Assembly: GCA_018340375.1 (NCBI GenBank)
Contig: JAFFJZ010000044.1
Coordinates: 1,302,001-1,366,000, forward strand
DNA from: Gonatopus flavifemur
Taxonomy: Eukaryota; Arthropoda; Insecta; Hymenoptera; Dryinidae
DNA: 64,000 nt
Direction: 5' to 3'
The notes under the pieces are model-generated. The model did not search any database. It was given only the letters and a program-made list of their open reading frames with translations, and was not told where the DNA came from. Below are positions 1 to 12,239 of the stretch, piece by piece (the first letter of the stretch is position 1; each line of letters starts with the position of its first letter). The translations under genes and the position numbers were made by a program.

Positions 1-117
1 TGCATGTTACGAAGTAAAGGTACAAAGTGGATATTTATTCATGATCTGCAAGTGGAAGAGCGACATTGGCCACGCAATGCTAAAGACTCGTATATATATT
101 TCTTTGAAAAGCAATAA
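1..117 (+). CDS. possible 3' end of a coding exon, unrecognised
   Basis: Frame 1 is open from the window edge to a TAA at 115-117, giving 38 codons with fairly non-repetitive composition (KWIFIHDLQVEERHWPRN lies in the middle). A short open frame running off the edge could be the C-terminal end of a gene or transposon exon to the left, or chance. I recognise no family. Confidence 0.15.
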   Translation, partial: CMLRSKGTKWIFIHDLQVEERHWPRNAKDSYIYFFEKQ

Positions 118-357
118 TTTCGCTTCATCATAAAATTAGAATTCAATTACTGTGATATTGTACAGTTTTGAAGAATATAGAATACCTTTACAATACCATA
201 ACGAACCAAATATTCTTGAAAAATTTTTTCGAATGATTTCGATGGATATTCCACAAAATTCTGAAAAATGTCTGGTACAATACTAGAAAGTGTCTTCAAT
301 CTGATATCTTGAAGGTATATCTTTTTGTTGCATGATACATATTTGACATCTCTTTAC

Positions 358-613
358 CCAGATAGCAAAAGTTCCAAAAACTAGATCCCATTGAATCCTC
401 CTGGAACCACAAAATCAATCACTGAAATGTCAGTAGGATGGAGTTCTTGGAGAATTCAAATCGCCTTTTGTCATACTATATACAGTACAATATACAGTAT
501 GACAAAAGGCGATTTGAATTCTCCAAGGACTCTATTCTGCTGACATTTCAGTAGTTCGTTTTGTGGTCACGAAAGAATTCAATGAGATCTAATTTTTGGA
601 ACTTCTGCTATCT
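358..613. repeat. small foldback with ~120-bp inverted arms
   Basis: The segment around 358-481 is matched in reverse complement by about 488-613, with a near-zero loop around TACAGTACAATATACAGTA. Arm identity is clearly below 100 percent (several substitutions), so it is an old palindrome rather than a cloning artefact. It has no coding capacity. Probably a MITE or foldback remnant. Confidence 0.75.
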
Positions 614-779
614 GCTACTTTTCACAATGATTCAAAAGAGTGACCGAAAAATGTCTGCTGGAAAGCTATTTTTAGCTTCATGCTAAACAGTACAAATTCT
701 ATCTTGCAAAAAAAATTTCTGTTGGATACCTTGAATATATTGTACGCAAGTTTCCTCTGTCTGTAAGATCTAAAAATTA

Positions 780-1215
780 AAAAAAGAAGCCAAGTACATG
801 AAACTTCATCAATACTTCCAAAACCAAAAAATAAACAATAATCTAAAAACACATCCTAAAGGAATTCGCTTTTTTTCCCTGTATTCTTTATTTTCCATTT
901 CGATAATCTATTGCTGTCCAATGATGAAATGACTGATGGAAACCTAAGTGGGTTCCAATATCAAATAAATTATCTGAGGACATTTCCTTCATTCCCACGA
1001 TTGCTATCAAACTCGATATGAGTATTCAATTCCACTTAAAGACACATTCAGAAAAAGAAGTGAAATCCCAATAAAAAAACTCCAAAAAAGTGAACAAAAA
1101 CGCCAAGTACATGAAACTGTCATCAATACTCCTAAAACCAGAAAATAAACAAATGAGAATCCTAAAAACAAAGAATAAAAAAATCTAAAAACACATTCTA
1201 AAGGAAAATTTCACT
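780..1215. repeat. direct repeat of the foldback arm start
   Basis: About 90 bp near 780-870 (CCAAGTACATGAAAC then ATCAATACT and CTAAAAACACATCCTAAAGG) recurs in the same orientation at about 1090-1215, where it forms the outer part of the left arm of the 1066-2473 inverted repeat. The arm sequence therefore exists as a further partial copy outside the palindrome. Confidence 0.6.
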
Positions 1216-2473
1216 GCATTCAGAATTTCGAGGGGATATAAAAGGATATGCTCCATTTGAAAAAAAAAGATATGAAATCAATATGAGCGACCAAGTACAT
1301 TGGTCACCCAAAGGATATGTGAAAGATTTTTGGTATATTGTAACTTCAGTTTGTTTAAACTGTATTGAAGGTAATTTATGATTCTCAAAAAAGCATTATT
1401 GTATCAAAAAAATAAATAAAACAAGCGTATCGTTCTGCTCGTATATATAGATACCAAAAAGTGAAAAAAAGTAGAATTCAACAAAACATACAAATGTCTC
1501 ACAAAAACCCCTAAAAACTCCAACACAGTAAAAAAATAACGTCAAATCCCAAAAACCATACAAACGTTTTAAATTAACATTTGAAAAAAAATCCTTGAAA
1601 AAAATACTTCACTCTTTCCGGAAGATTACTTGATATAACAAATATACCATTAAAAAAAAAGATGTGAAAGGCAACCCTGTTTCGGAATTCGCATCAACCA
1701 GTAACACTTGGCGTGGCCGAAGAAGATTTCATGAAATTATATCATTTAAATTTCTTGTTTAATGTTCTATAAAAATTCATTTGTATATAATAAAGGCTTA
1801 AACCGTCTACCATCGGCTACGCCAAGTGTTGCTGGTTGATGCGAATTCCGAAACAGGGTTGCCTTTCACATCTTTTTTTCTAATGGTATATTTGTTATAT
1901 CAAGTAATCTTCCGGAAAGAGTGAAGTATTTCTTTCAAGGATTTTTTTTCAAGTGTTATTGTAAAACGTATGTATGGTTTTTGGGATTTGACGTTATTTT
2001 TTTACTGTGTTGGAGTTTTTAGGGGTTTTTGTGAGACATTTGTATGTTTTGTGGAATTCTACTTCTTTTCACTTTTTGGTATCTATATATACGAGCAGAA
2101 CGATAAGCTTGTTTTATTTATTTTTTTGATACAATAATGCTTCTTTGAAAATCATAAATTACCTTCAATACAGTTTAAACAAACTGAAGTTACAATACGA
2201 GTATACCAAAAATCTTTCACATATCCTTTGGGTAACCAATGTACTTGGTCGCTCATATTGATTTCATATCTTTTTTTTTCAAATGGAGCATATCCTTTTA
2301 TATCCCCTCGAAATTCTGAATGCAGTGAAATTTTCCTTTAGAATGTGTTTTGAGATTTTTTTATTCTTTGTTTTTGGGATTTTTATTTGTTTATTTTTTG
2401 GTTTTAGGAGTATTGATGACAGTTTCATGTACTTGGCGTTTTTTTTTACTTTTTTGGAGTTTTTTTATTGGGA
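1066..2473. repeat. 1.4-kb inverted repeat with ~660-bp arms
   Basis: The left arm (about 1066-1725) is matched in reverse complement by about 1813-2473, separated by an ~87-bp AT-rich loop. The arms start TCCCAATAAAAAAACTCC and end near the loop with CTTGGCGT-GCCGA. They differ by scattered substitutions and small indels, so they are diverged. I see no transposase inside. The right boundary coincides with the point where the neighbouring minus-strand ORF loses its coding sequence. It could be a foldback or MITE-type element, or an inverted duplication. Confidence 0.85.
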
Positions 2474-3639
2474 TATATTCATACTCGCCAGAGTTGCTCG
2501 ATATCGCTCGTATGAGATTATTTCAGTCGGATATTCTTCTTTGAAATCTTTGTACATTTCCACAATGATCAGGTTATTGGGTAAGTACCGGCGATTCGGG
2601 GCGTGTACCCTTCGATAATGTGGAACACAAGGATTGAAATTTTCAATGTGATTTTTAATGCGTGTGGTTATGTCTTCAGCTATGGTACGTTTATATCTCC
2701 CTCGAGTATCTTGTTTAGGAATCAACGTGAGTGGATCAAGATTTTTCAACGCATTTTTGACACTGAACGCAGTGTCGTTTCCTGGTTTATATCCAAGGGT
2801 GGAGAGAAAGAAAGACTTACAAACTTGCCTTTCTAAACCATCATCACCTTGCAAGAAATATTGATAATGATGCTGTTGTGATTTAATGGCCAACTGGGAC
2901 GCTTGTTTGATATTTACGTTCCTTACACGATTGGCAATCCACCTACGTTTTTCCCACCACGATAATTTCCCGACAGATGAATTAATCTCAACGAGGGTTT
3001 CATGAGAAACATTTTGTTCCCATTTTAATCTGCATATGTCACTGCACGGTGGAAGAAGTGGGTATTTTTCTGCATTGGCGTAAATGACCAATGAGTCTTC
3101 ATCTTGGTTTAAATGATCTAATGGTCCTGTATTTTTTGTACTGAGGTTTTCCGAACTGAGGGGTCTAATATTTTCTTGTGCAATCGGATTTTCATGCTCC
3201 TCGTGCGGTTCTTTGAACGTATGATTCAATTCAAGTAGATCATTATCGGTTTCTTCGCACACATCGATGTCATTACAAATGTTTGAAATATCATTTTGAA
3301 TAGGTTTTCCGGAAGACAGATCGAGCGCAATACATTCTTCTTGAATGGAATCATTATCGTAACAGGGTTGAACGAGTTCTTCATTGAATTGAAAATGCGA
3401 CGAGAATGACTCCGCGACTGGAAATCTAAATTCAGGGTACACTGTTTGGACATTGTTGTAGGTGGGAAAATGATCGGGTGATGGGAAGTGACGTGAATTC
3501 TGTTGCGTATTTCCTATATCTTGTAAAATCCGAGTTTGGGATGTGGGATTGAAATGGTCATCGCTCACGCTTGGTAGTATGGACTGGACAATGTTCAGGG
3601 CAGTAGTGATTTCATGATCGTCATAGTTATTCATTGAAA
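2465..3639 (-). pseudogene. truncated ORF of an expanded insect protein family (function unknown)
   Basis: This is an open minus-strand frame of about 390 codons. The likely first Met (MNNYDDHE) is near 3633. It follows a good splice-acceptor-like sequence, a T-rich tract ending TTTGTAG at about 3640, so this may be an internal or second exon. The N-terminal half is acidic and low in hydrophobic segments. The C-terminal half is basic: a KLSWWEKRRWIANRVR stretch, a CKSFFLSTLGYKPG stretch, then HYRRVHAPNRRYLPNNL and MYKDF. I associate this order with a large, poorly characterised, transposon-like protein family of insects, from memory and unverified. Such proteins normally continue past the residues ASMNIS. 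Here the frame ends two codons later, exactly at the edge of the 1066-2473 inverted repeat, so the C-terminal part looks cut off by it. No enzymatic motif is visible in what remains. Confidence 0.55.
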
Positions 3640-3659
3640 ACGCTACAAACAAAAATAAT

Positions 3660-5630
3660 CATGATTCAACTGCAATTTATTCATCATTGATTGTGTGTTT
3701 TGATTCAATTAGGGATTTCAATAATTGAAACTTTCCACGAAACACGGTAAATGAAGTTCAGTATATGACAAAAATTATATCCGAAATGAAATGAAATATC
3801 TTTTGATTGAGAAGATTATGAGTGAAAAAAGTCGGAGGAATATAATAGAATTAAATGCTCGGATTGGGAAGAAATTATTGTAGTTTCAATCCTCATTATT
3901 GATATCACGTTGGACTATAACTGAAATGTTTTTCGAAAGCAATATATAATAGGAACAGACACTCAATTGATTTGAATCTTTCAATGTTACATGGAGAAAA
4001 CATTCATGCATTCTGTGCATGAAACATACCATGCTTCTGAAGTTAGCTAACTATCGAGCATTAGATGTATGAATTCATACTTTTCGAGCTGACTATTATG
4101 CATGAAATGCATGGAGCAGGAGCGTTGATTGCATAGACTCTGTACTATGTGATGAGTATGCGTATATCTGAACTCTTAATGCATGGATTTTCATATACAG
4201 AACGTGTGGATTTTCTTTCCATGTAGAAATCTGAACACTTTCTTCAATTTATGATGAAATGAGAGGAGTCATTCATTCTGAAATAGTCATTTTATATGAA
4301 TATCTTTTATGATGAATCATTTCTACCATCCCCTCAAAATATCCATTTTTTCATAGAAGCTTATACACTGAGAAAAGTATACGGTAACGGTTACTAGAAA
4401 GAAAAGGAAGTCGGTGGCAGACATTTCAAAATTGTAATAAGTACCATTCAAAATCAGATTGAATATGATAAACTGTTTACGTTACCATAGAAACGATAGG
4501 TTAACATGAGACTGATCACCAAACCGCGAGTCATCTCTCAACTCCTATTTTAAAGTCGCGATGAGAACTAGAGCGAATGGTAATCAGTCCCATATACTTT
4601 TCTCCGTATATTGGAATGAAATTTCAAAGATTCTATCGACCCTCGAAAATCATCGTACATTGAAAAACAGTGTAGTTGATGCAAAAATTAAATTTGTCAC
4701 ATGTCATTCTACTGTATTATGTGTAAATATAGTAATTCTAGGTTATGTCATAACCTAGAATTTCAATGAAATCATCAATTTGATAGTTATTATTGACTAT
4801 GATCTGCGGGTAGAAACACATAGTTGTTTGGTTATAGTCTGCTCTTTGAAAAGTGCCGTGAACTTTTTCGCTTTACCAGGGAGAGACATTTGAATAAGGA
4901 AGAGGTCCGCGACACTATTCAGAGAGCGAATTATTGTGATGATAATTTGTTGTACTCACTTCCGTCACATTCATGCTGCATATTTAGTGATTTGATTTCG
5001 CACCAACAAATCAATGTACGTGTTATACTATACTCGATCCACCAATGCCAATTTTCGATTCCTTCTGCCTTATTTTATATTTACTTGAACAATTCACATC
5101 CATAAACAATGGCATCTAGGATCTTTATTACTAACATTTTTGAAATATGCCGAAGATCTCTACGACCGGAATTACGGTTTTCTTTCCTGGTAAACGAGCT
5201 TGCGGCCTGAGCAGTTCACGAATCAAGAAAACCTTAACTCCGAAGAGATTCTTACAAATAGTACGAGGTATTTGCTTCTCACTGATTTTACCAAGTGAAA
5301 AGACCTTAACTCGAATTACGATTTTTTCGTTGGGCAAAATGGTGACGTATGCAATGGTTCTTCTCATTTTTATGTGAGTTACGGCTCTTTTCTTATGATT
5401 GTCTAATTTTCAACTCGTTTTCAGAGGAGGAAACTGTTTATGACGCGAAAATTAAGAGTGATAACAAATTTCTATCAACACAGTTAAACGCGCCTTGTTT
5501 CCCTGAATCAAACGACATAAAAAACTCATTTTCGACAAAAATTGAGTTAACAACTTTTTTGCCTGGCACGGCAGTATTGCACCATACGAGGTAGATGACA
5601 CTTTTCCCGATATTCGAAACAAATATGTAC
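3660..5630. other. no recognisable gene; contains a 29-bp palindrome
   Basis: AT-rich sequence with only short random frames. A near-perfect palindrome lies at 4734-4762 (AATTCTAGGTTATG and its reverse complement around one central T). The string CACTGAGAAAA near 4368 resembles ends of MITE-like repeats found elsewhere in the window (29282, 31759), but I could not find a matching second end. Confidence 0.5.
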
Positions 5631-5639
5631 TACACGGGA

Positions 5640-6260
5640 ATATCCCCTTCTACTCTCCCATTCAACAGTATAAAAGCATTATCTTGCATATAGTCTACCA
5701 GAACTTCCCTTCTCTCATTGCATATCAGATCTGAACTCAAACTTCTTCATTCGTGAGAGACATCGAACGGAAAAACATTTTGGAATTGGTTCAAATGACC
5801 GACTCTTGCATCAAAATCGCCCGCCAAGATAACAGGTGTGTCAGTGTATTTAGATTGTATGACATCTAAAGTTGGTAAGAAAAGCTCGAATATTTAATCT
5901 AATTCGATGCTCGGTTTGACATACAAATTTACAATAATTAAATATGTTAGATCTATAAATAGTTCGACAGCAATTCACCATGTCGACTGGTCTATCACTG
6001 ATGTACCTTGGAGCTTTCAAGATATTAGCAAGGCGATGCCCCCACTAGCTCTACCCATGCTCTCCTCTTTCGTCGCAGGTGATACGAAGACCGAATACTG
6101 GGTAAGAGAGGAGGGGAGAGAGCACTTTCCGTCGATGATCAAAGTTTCGTTGAGACATATGACATCGTATTGTGATAAAAAGCGACACACTTTGAGAGGC
6201 ATTCCCAAAACCATGACAATTCCAGAACAGAATTTTCAGATTCGTGTTTCTGATTTCAGA
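5640..6260 (-). pseudogene. LINE endonuclease (EEP) fragment, decayed
   Basis: Read on the minus strand this shows pieces of a non-LTR retrotransposon apurinic-type endonuclease: DVICLNET (about 6150), GRASGGIALLIS (about 6020-6055), and further on VILAGDFDARVG (about 5810-5840), the conserved GDFNAR-type block. Several stop codons lie between these blocks, so it is dead. It lies 3' of the ORF1-like frame at 6711-7229 in the same orientation, which is the expected LINE order. The reverse transcriptase is missing, so the copy is truncated at its 3' side. Confidence 0.75.
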
Positions 6261-6710
6261 CGACGATGGTTGCTATATGGTTGGACTACCTTCGGACTTT
6301 CTTTCCTTGTACTTTTTTTCATTGTTGTTCGATGTGAGTGGTCTATCATTATTAGTTTTGATGAGCCAGGAAGAAATATCGTATTTGATCGCGCGTTCAG
6401 ACGGTTTGTGCTTCGTTGCGGGAGTGATGGTTGATGTAGCAAGTTGTGTATCTGTGTTTACATTTTGAGAGATGACTTCTTAACTTTGTTGACGATTGTT
6501 GAGATCATGAGTCTCATGAGTTTCACTATCAGATTGAACAATTATGGCTGGGTCAAATTTGGTTGCATCAGGTGATAGCTTTTTTAGTTCAGAAATACAC
6601 CAGCTGTTAGATCCATATACGAGACGGTCTCACCTAACAAAGCACTTGATTCCTTCAGAATTCAGAGTTTCGGCATATCCCCAAATTTCTTTTCTGGTTC
6701 GTAGAATTTC

Positions 6711-7229
6711 TTACGGGTAATCTAACTTAATACTGACATTTGTTTGTGTGAGTTTGTATCGAGCGTTGAGAATCCTTGAACGAATGTAAACAGATTTCAG
6801 TTTGACAAGTATCGGCCTGTTTTGTTCGTTTCCTGATCTCATACAGTCGTTAATGTCAGAAATATTCACCTCTACACCCATGAATTTGAATAATTCTAGA
6901 ACGTAACCGATTCTCATCTCTTTGGATTCTTTGTTCGGTTCCTTAGCATTGATGATGATCAGATTCTTTTTCTTTTCTTGATTAACCATACGCTCTAAAG
7001 TTCCCTTCAAGTTTCGATTTTCTATTTCCAAAGAGTCACATCTGATAAATATATTCAAAACGTCAACTCGGAAACCACTCGTACTTTCTTCAATAGAGTC
7101 TATGTCTTTTTTTATTTCATTCAAAGGACTAGATAAGTTACCGATGTCTGTTCGCATTGCACTCTTATCCTCCAGCTTACGCATGACTTCCTCGAGTGAT
7201 ATTGGCTGACTTTTATCTGCGTTTGCCAT
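6711..7229 (-). CDS. LINE ORF1-like protein (coiled coil plus RRM-like region)
   Basis: A 172-codon frame beginning MANADKSQPISLEEVMRKLE. Residues about 10-90 are heptad-rich and charged, consistent with a coiled coil. Residues about 90-165 (KKKNLIIINAKEPNKE, then MGVEVNISDINDCMRSG, then RPILVKLKSVYIRSRIL) have the layout of ORF1 RNA-binding domains in CR1/RTE/L1-type LINEs: a hydrophobic beta strand, variable acid region, and R-P-I-L-V-K-L strand. It sits just upstream of the endonuclease relic. The natural end is probably lost, because the stop falls soon after TQTNVSIKLDYP. Its product would package LINE RNA. Confidence 0.6.
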   Translation of the reverse strand: MANADKSQPISLEEVMRKLEDKSAMRTDIGNLSSPLNEIKKDIDSIEESTSGFRVDVLNIFIRCDSLEIENRNLKGTLERMVNQEKKKNLIIINAKEPNKESKEMRIGYVLELFKFMGVEVNISDINDCMRSGNEQNRPILVKLKSVYIRSRILNARYKLTQTNVSIKLDYP

Positions 7230-7814
7230 TGTTAAGATGCGATGAAAACGAAAATGAGTTGAAGGTTACAGCAACACTTTAAAAAATCACAGCACAATGT
7301 TCACTCGATTAGAGAGGAATACAGTATATATACATGAATATGACTCCCGCATATTTATCATTGAACAATTAAAAGATCAAAGCTTGATAGTCAAATTTGA
7401 AGGAGAACTTTGATTACCACTGTGCGGAGCAACTCAGGAAGACGTCAGTTCTCTACCAGCACACATAGCGAACTCTCTTATTCACGACTTGGTGCTGCGC
7501 TCAAAATCTCGCTCAGAAGCTTATCAGAAAATTTTGGGGACATTTGTTTGTTGTGTGGGGGGTTTGCGTCTGTCTATGAAGATGATGTCAGTCAATCACA
7601 ATTGATTGAACGATGTCTTCATTTGAAAAGCTACCTCGAAGAGGATTGTGATTCTCAACCATGCAGAATCTTTTTATGACTTGAAGTATGATGGATTCGA
7701 TGATGATGATGAAGAAAGTACTGATGTTAAAGAAACGACCGAAAAGGTGGGAGGATTTGGAAAACCTCAGACGTGGAGAAATACCAAACAAAAAAATGAA
7801 TTCACAAAAAACAT

Positions 7815-9190
7815 ACAGGGTGTCCCATTTTAATCTTCAAATGCAAATATCTCAAGGACATGCATCTCAAACCAAAAGTACTTCACACCAAAGTTGTTAT
7901 CCAAAGAGGGGGCCACAAAACTACGATATCAGTTTCATCATAGATGGCGTTATGATCGATTGAAATGGGGTCGACATCATTTTTTTGAACGAAAATCCCC
8001 ACATTTCATTGCATATCTTGATTCTACGCAAAAAACTGAGTCACTTTTGCTTGGAACGTTTTTCTAAATTCTTGAAGATGGCGCTACAATCGATGAAAAA
8101 TAGAGTCTATGAAATAATATGCGGAAATCTTGAGAAATGCATCCAAGAGCCGAAAAATCTCATTTGAATGTTGTTGTTAAAAAAGGGGACGACACAGTGG
8201 CGATATCAGTTTCATAGTAGATGGCGCTGTGGTCGGTAAAAATGTGGTCAACTTGAATTTTTCAAATGGAAACTTCTACTTTCCATCGCATATCATGATT
8301 CTACGCGAAGAGAAAAGAATTAGACCTTGTCATTAGCAAAACGGTGGTCATTTTGAACATCTTGTGAAGTCTCGAAGACAAACCTAGGCAATCCATCCTA
8401 GACAATCCGCCCGTCTTCGAGCGATGATGATGTGCAATGTCCGATCGCGCAACCTCCTCGGGTCGCACATTGGGTAACGCTGATGCCGACGGCCTACTCA
8501 TGAGCGGGGGAGGAGGGGGAGGGGGTAATATGGGAATTTGTTACATCACAATCCTCGGAAGATGAAAACAAAACCTTCGAGAGTTGAGCGTTGCTTTACA
8601 CGTAATGCAGCAGAACTTTCCCATCAACCTCATTTCCCACCGTTTCCACCTTCAAGGATTTGGGAAAAATGTTTCAAACAAAACTTCCTCATTTTTTCGC
8701 GTAGAATCATGATATGCGATAAAAAGTAAGAGTTTCCATTTCGAACATTAAAGTTGACCTCATTTCCACCGACCACAGCGCCATCTATTATGGAACTGCG
8801 ATCGCCATTGTGTCGTCCCCTCTCTTAACAACAACATTCGAATGAGATATTTCGGCTCTTGGATGCATTCCACAAGGTATCCGCATATTGTTCCATAGAC
8901 TTTATTTTTCATCGATTGTGGCGTCATCTTCGAAAATTTAGAAAAACGTTCCAAGCAAAAGTTACTCAGTTTTTTGCGTAGAATCAAGATATGTAATAAA
9001 AAGTGGGGGTTCCCGTTTGAAAAAATGATGTTGACCCCATTTTAATCAATCATCACCCCATCTATGATGAAACTGATATCGTAGTTTTGTGGCCCCCTCT
9101 TCGGATAACAACTTTGGTATGAAGTACTTTTGGTTTGAGATGCATGTCCTTGAGATATTTGCATTGAAAGATTAAAATGGGACACCCTGT
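7815..9190. mobile_element. foldback/MITE with ~500-bp terminal inverted repeats
   Basis: Ends ACAGGGTGTCCCATTTTAAT at 7815 and its reverse complement at 9171-9190. The arms extend to about 8318 on the left and from about 8697 on the right, diverged but clearly homologous. The flanking dinucleotides fit a TA or AT duplication. The ~380-bp centre contains a GC-rich block (about 8390-8530, ending in a G-run) unlike the AT-rich surroundings. No transposase frame is present, so this is a non-autonomous element. The ACAGGGTG ending resembles the ends of the IS630-Tc1-like element at 55097-57131. Confidence 0.8.
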
Positions 9191-9837
9191 ATATACCCCT
9201 AAGAAATTGACTCTGAAGAATATATATTATCATCCTTGAGAGAATGGACTATTCACATCATTTCCAATCGTAGAAATATGTTTGAGAATGTTCCTATGCA
9301 TGATGATTCCTGTTGCTCCTGGTGAGCGATCTTTTTCAAAATTGAAAATCATCAAAAGTGAAAAACGTAGTAACATATGATAACAGAACCGACTGAATAT
9401 TCCGAGTTTATCAAGCATCGAGAATGACTTGTTGAAGACGGTAGATTTCACTGATGTAATAGATGATTTTGCTTCGGAGAAATGTGGAAGAAAATCTATT
9501 CAAATGGTTGTCCAACCTGGCTGTCATTGCATAAAGATTTCAATTGACATAATAAACCTTTACGTTGAACATGATATGAGTACGTTCCTTTATCCCCGCT
9601 TACTTTCTCCCAGGGTACTGTAGGGCTATAACTTACATGTCAACCAAATCTCCATATGAAATCTGGGACCCTAACAGAAAGTTCAATGCAAGGGCTCCCT
9701 CACAAAATGTCGCCGGGGGCCTCAGGGGACCTCAATCCGGCCCACGCAGGAAAACGTTGTGTGGAACAAAAAGCAACTTGGATTCCTGTAACCGATAATT
9801 ATTATATATATATTCATGTGTATATTGAGGGATAGAG

Positions 9838-9920
9838 AATCACAGAGAAAGAGAGAGAAGGAGAGAGAGAGAGAGAGTGAGAGAGAGAGAGAGGGAGAGA
9901 AAGAGGGAGAAGAGATGGAC
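9838..9920. repeat. GA-rich microsatellite
   Basis: Interrupted (GA)n tract, imperfect toward both ends, directly upstream of the Gag-like fragment. Confidence 0.9.
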
Positions 9921-9924
9921 AAAA

Positions 9925-11100
9925 GAATTTGACAACGACGTTGCATAAAGAGGTAGAAGATTTGAAAAAACGTCATGGAAAGTATGTTGACTTGGAAAAA
10001 GAATTGAGATCATCAACAGCACAACAAGCTCATATCCAATCTGCATCCGAAAGTGCTGTTCCAATAAACCAAGAACCACTTGACAGTATAGTTATTTAAA
10101 TGCAAGAACTTAATTTTGACATGCAGATACCTACCTTCGCCGATGAAGATCAAAAACATCCTATTGAATTTTTGGAAGAACTTGAAAATTATTTTCAAGT
10201 CAAAAGAACCACAGAAAATTATAAATTAATAATCTCAAATAGTTCTCTGAAAGATAGGGCAAAACGGTGGTCCACTGCAACAAAATCTCAGATTAAATCA
10301 TTTGAAATGTTCAAAATCAAATTCAAAGAATCATTTTTCTCAAGTCCTATTCAAATGGAAATCAAAGACAAATGGCAGTCGAAAAGATATCAGTCAATTC
10401 ATGGAACTTTCGAAACTTACGTTTTAGAACAGACAAAGATAGTTCAATATTTTGAACCCAAAATGATCCAATTTGAATTAAATTATAACATAGTAGAACC
10501 ATTAATATGGAGAGCAAGAGAAGCTCTAGCTAGCATTGATTTCAATAATTCTGAAGCTATTACTAACACATTACGTTACATAGATTCTAATCCACAGAAT
10601 GAATTATTAGTTGGCAATAATAGTCAAAAAGTCGAATAATATCAACCAAATTGAAACTGTACAAACTAAGTTAAATCAGAATAGAAAATATATGAATAGA
10701 TCGGATAATGATAGCCAACATGAAAATTATACAAACGATAGGTTCAGAAATTATAATCAACCATATAAACCCGAGTGGGTAGATGAAAATTCATATCGAC
10801 CAAACTATACTTTCAATGAAAGGTATCATAATTATCAAAATCAAAAGCCTCACTCACAAAATTATCTTCACAACAAACAATATAGGCGAACAACTTATAC
10901 AAATAACACAAATAACCAACATAATTACAATGGAAACCAATACAATCCTAGAAATCGAAACGACTTTTCTCAATATCCTAATGAGGAAATCAGCATGGGT
11001 AATTCAAACTCTAGACAATATGTGAATTGTTATTGAAGAATAGTCATTCTAATTCACAGTTGGCGTCTTCCTCATCACCGACACAAATTCATCATCAAAC
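9925..11100 (+). pseudogene. gypsy-like retrotransposon Gag fragment
   Basis: The frame upstream of 10100 reads through a coiled-coil-like stretch (KEVEDLKKRHGKYVDLEKEL) to a TAA just before the ATG at 10100. The next 179 codons (FLEELENYFQVK, LKDRAKRW, FKIKFKESFFS, IRARE-like segment) have the helical layout of a Ty3/gypsy-type Gag capsid domain, which assembles the virus-like particle. A frame change near 10611-10640 leads into a 141-codon Asn/Tyr/Gln-rich tail, typical of the basic, low-complexity C-terminus of insect gypsy Gags. I see no CCHC knuckle, protease, reverse transcriptase or LTR, so it is a fragment with at least one stop and one frameshift. Confidence 0.6.
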
Positions 11101-11522
11101 TCATTCGGAACATTTAAACTAGAATCGAGTCCGCAGAAAAGTGGTCCGACTGTGGACTATGACCACCTTGATATTTTGCGACTCTCCACAAAACATCTTC
11201 AACGGCGAGATACGTATATATATATATTCTCTCTTTCTCTAACGCTCACATAATTTTTATAATAACATTTATGAATACTTTGATTTGTAAGAGATTGATT
11301 ATATCATTCGGAATAGATGGAATTATATATGATTGACGAGAATTATTATAAAATTCACATTGAGCTCATATAAAGGTTCATTTAGAATTCCCTTCACCAT
11401 TTCCATTCTAAAATTTGAATTATTCATTTTAAATATTCATGTCTGGTGGTCGATGTATATTTTCTTAACTTGAATTGAATCAGAACAATCAGCAGCTTAT
11501 GTTGAGGTCACATTCCCACAAG

Positions 11523-12235
11523 CTCGGATTCCCACAGTGCCGAATCGGAGTTATATAGCAAAACGTTGTGACGAATGGAACAACTTGGATATGCCCTGTG
11601 TCGATTTGAAATTGTGTGGAAACATATCGCTCAGAAGGGAACGACCCGCATTTAACTCGTTTCGAATCGAAATTATGTCGAGAAATTATGTGTAGGAAGG
11701 AACAACCTCGGATTGCCGTGGCATGGTATCGGAATTGTGGATTCGATATATGAATCGAATAATTTTGTGTTGAATCCTCGTCCTCACTTCTCGCACAATC
11801 TATCGGCCCCCCACAACTCCTATTTCACACTGATTCTTTCCTACCAATTCTTGACAGGGATGCCAGGCCCTGCTTTTTTCTACTTCCGTCATTTGCCATT
11901 CCATTCAACAGCTGTACGTGGTACGCTGATCCATCGGAAAAAACAGGAGGCTGGCAACGCTGATCCTTGATGAAACAGTACATCACGGATTTTCTTTGTG
12001 TCATATCAGAATGACACTTGAAAATATTCTGTACAATACAACTCGAATTTCTTTTGTGTTCAAGTCAGATTGTGCAGAAAAATATTGTATTTGATGAGAC
12101 AACCCGTACTCCAATCGTGTCGAATCAGAATTTTGCAGCATAATATTTGAAAAAATAAAACTATACAAATTTTTTTGTACCGAATTGGAATCGTGCGGAA
12201 AAACATTATGTAGAATGAAACAATTAGACATCAGT
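11523..12235. repeat. decayed ~62-bp tandem repeat
   Basis: Successive degenerate units share the order TCGAATCGGAATTGTGTGG, then AAAAACATTGTGT, then GGAACAACTTGGAT. About three units are readable at 11523-11710 and about four at 11985-12235, separated by unrelated sequence at 11780-11980. A related partial unit lies at 9744-9795. The Gag fragment and microsatellite therefore appear to sit inside an older array. Confidence 0.55.
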
Positions 12236-12239
12236 GTGC

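Noticed and set aside
4561..5594. Cluster of 65-93-codon frames
   Set aside because: No similarity, no consistent strand or splice pattern, and composition like the surrounding AT-rich DNA.
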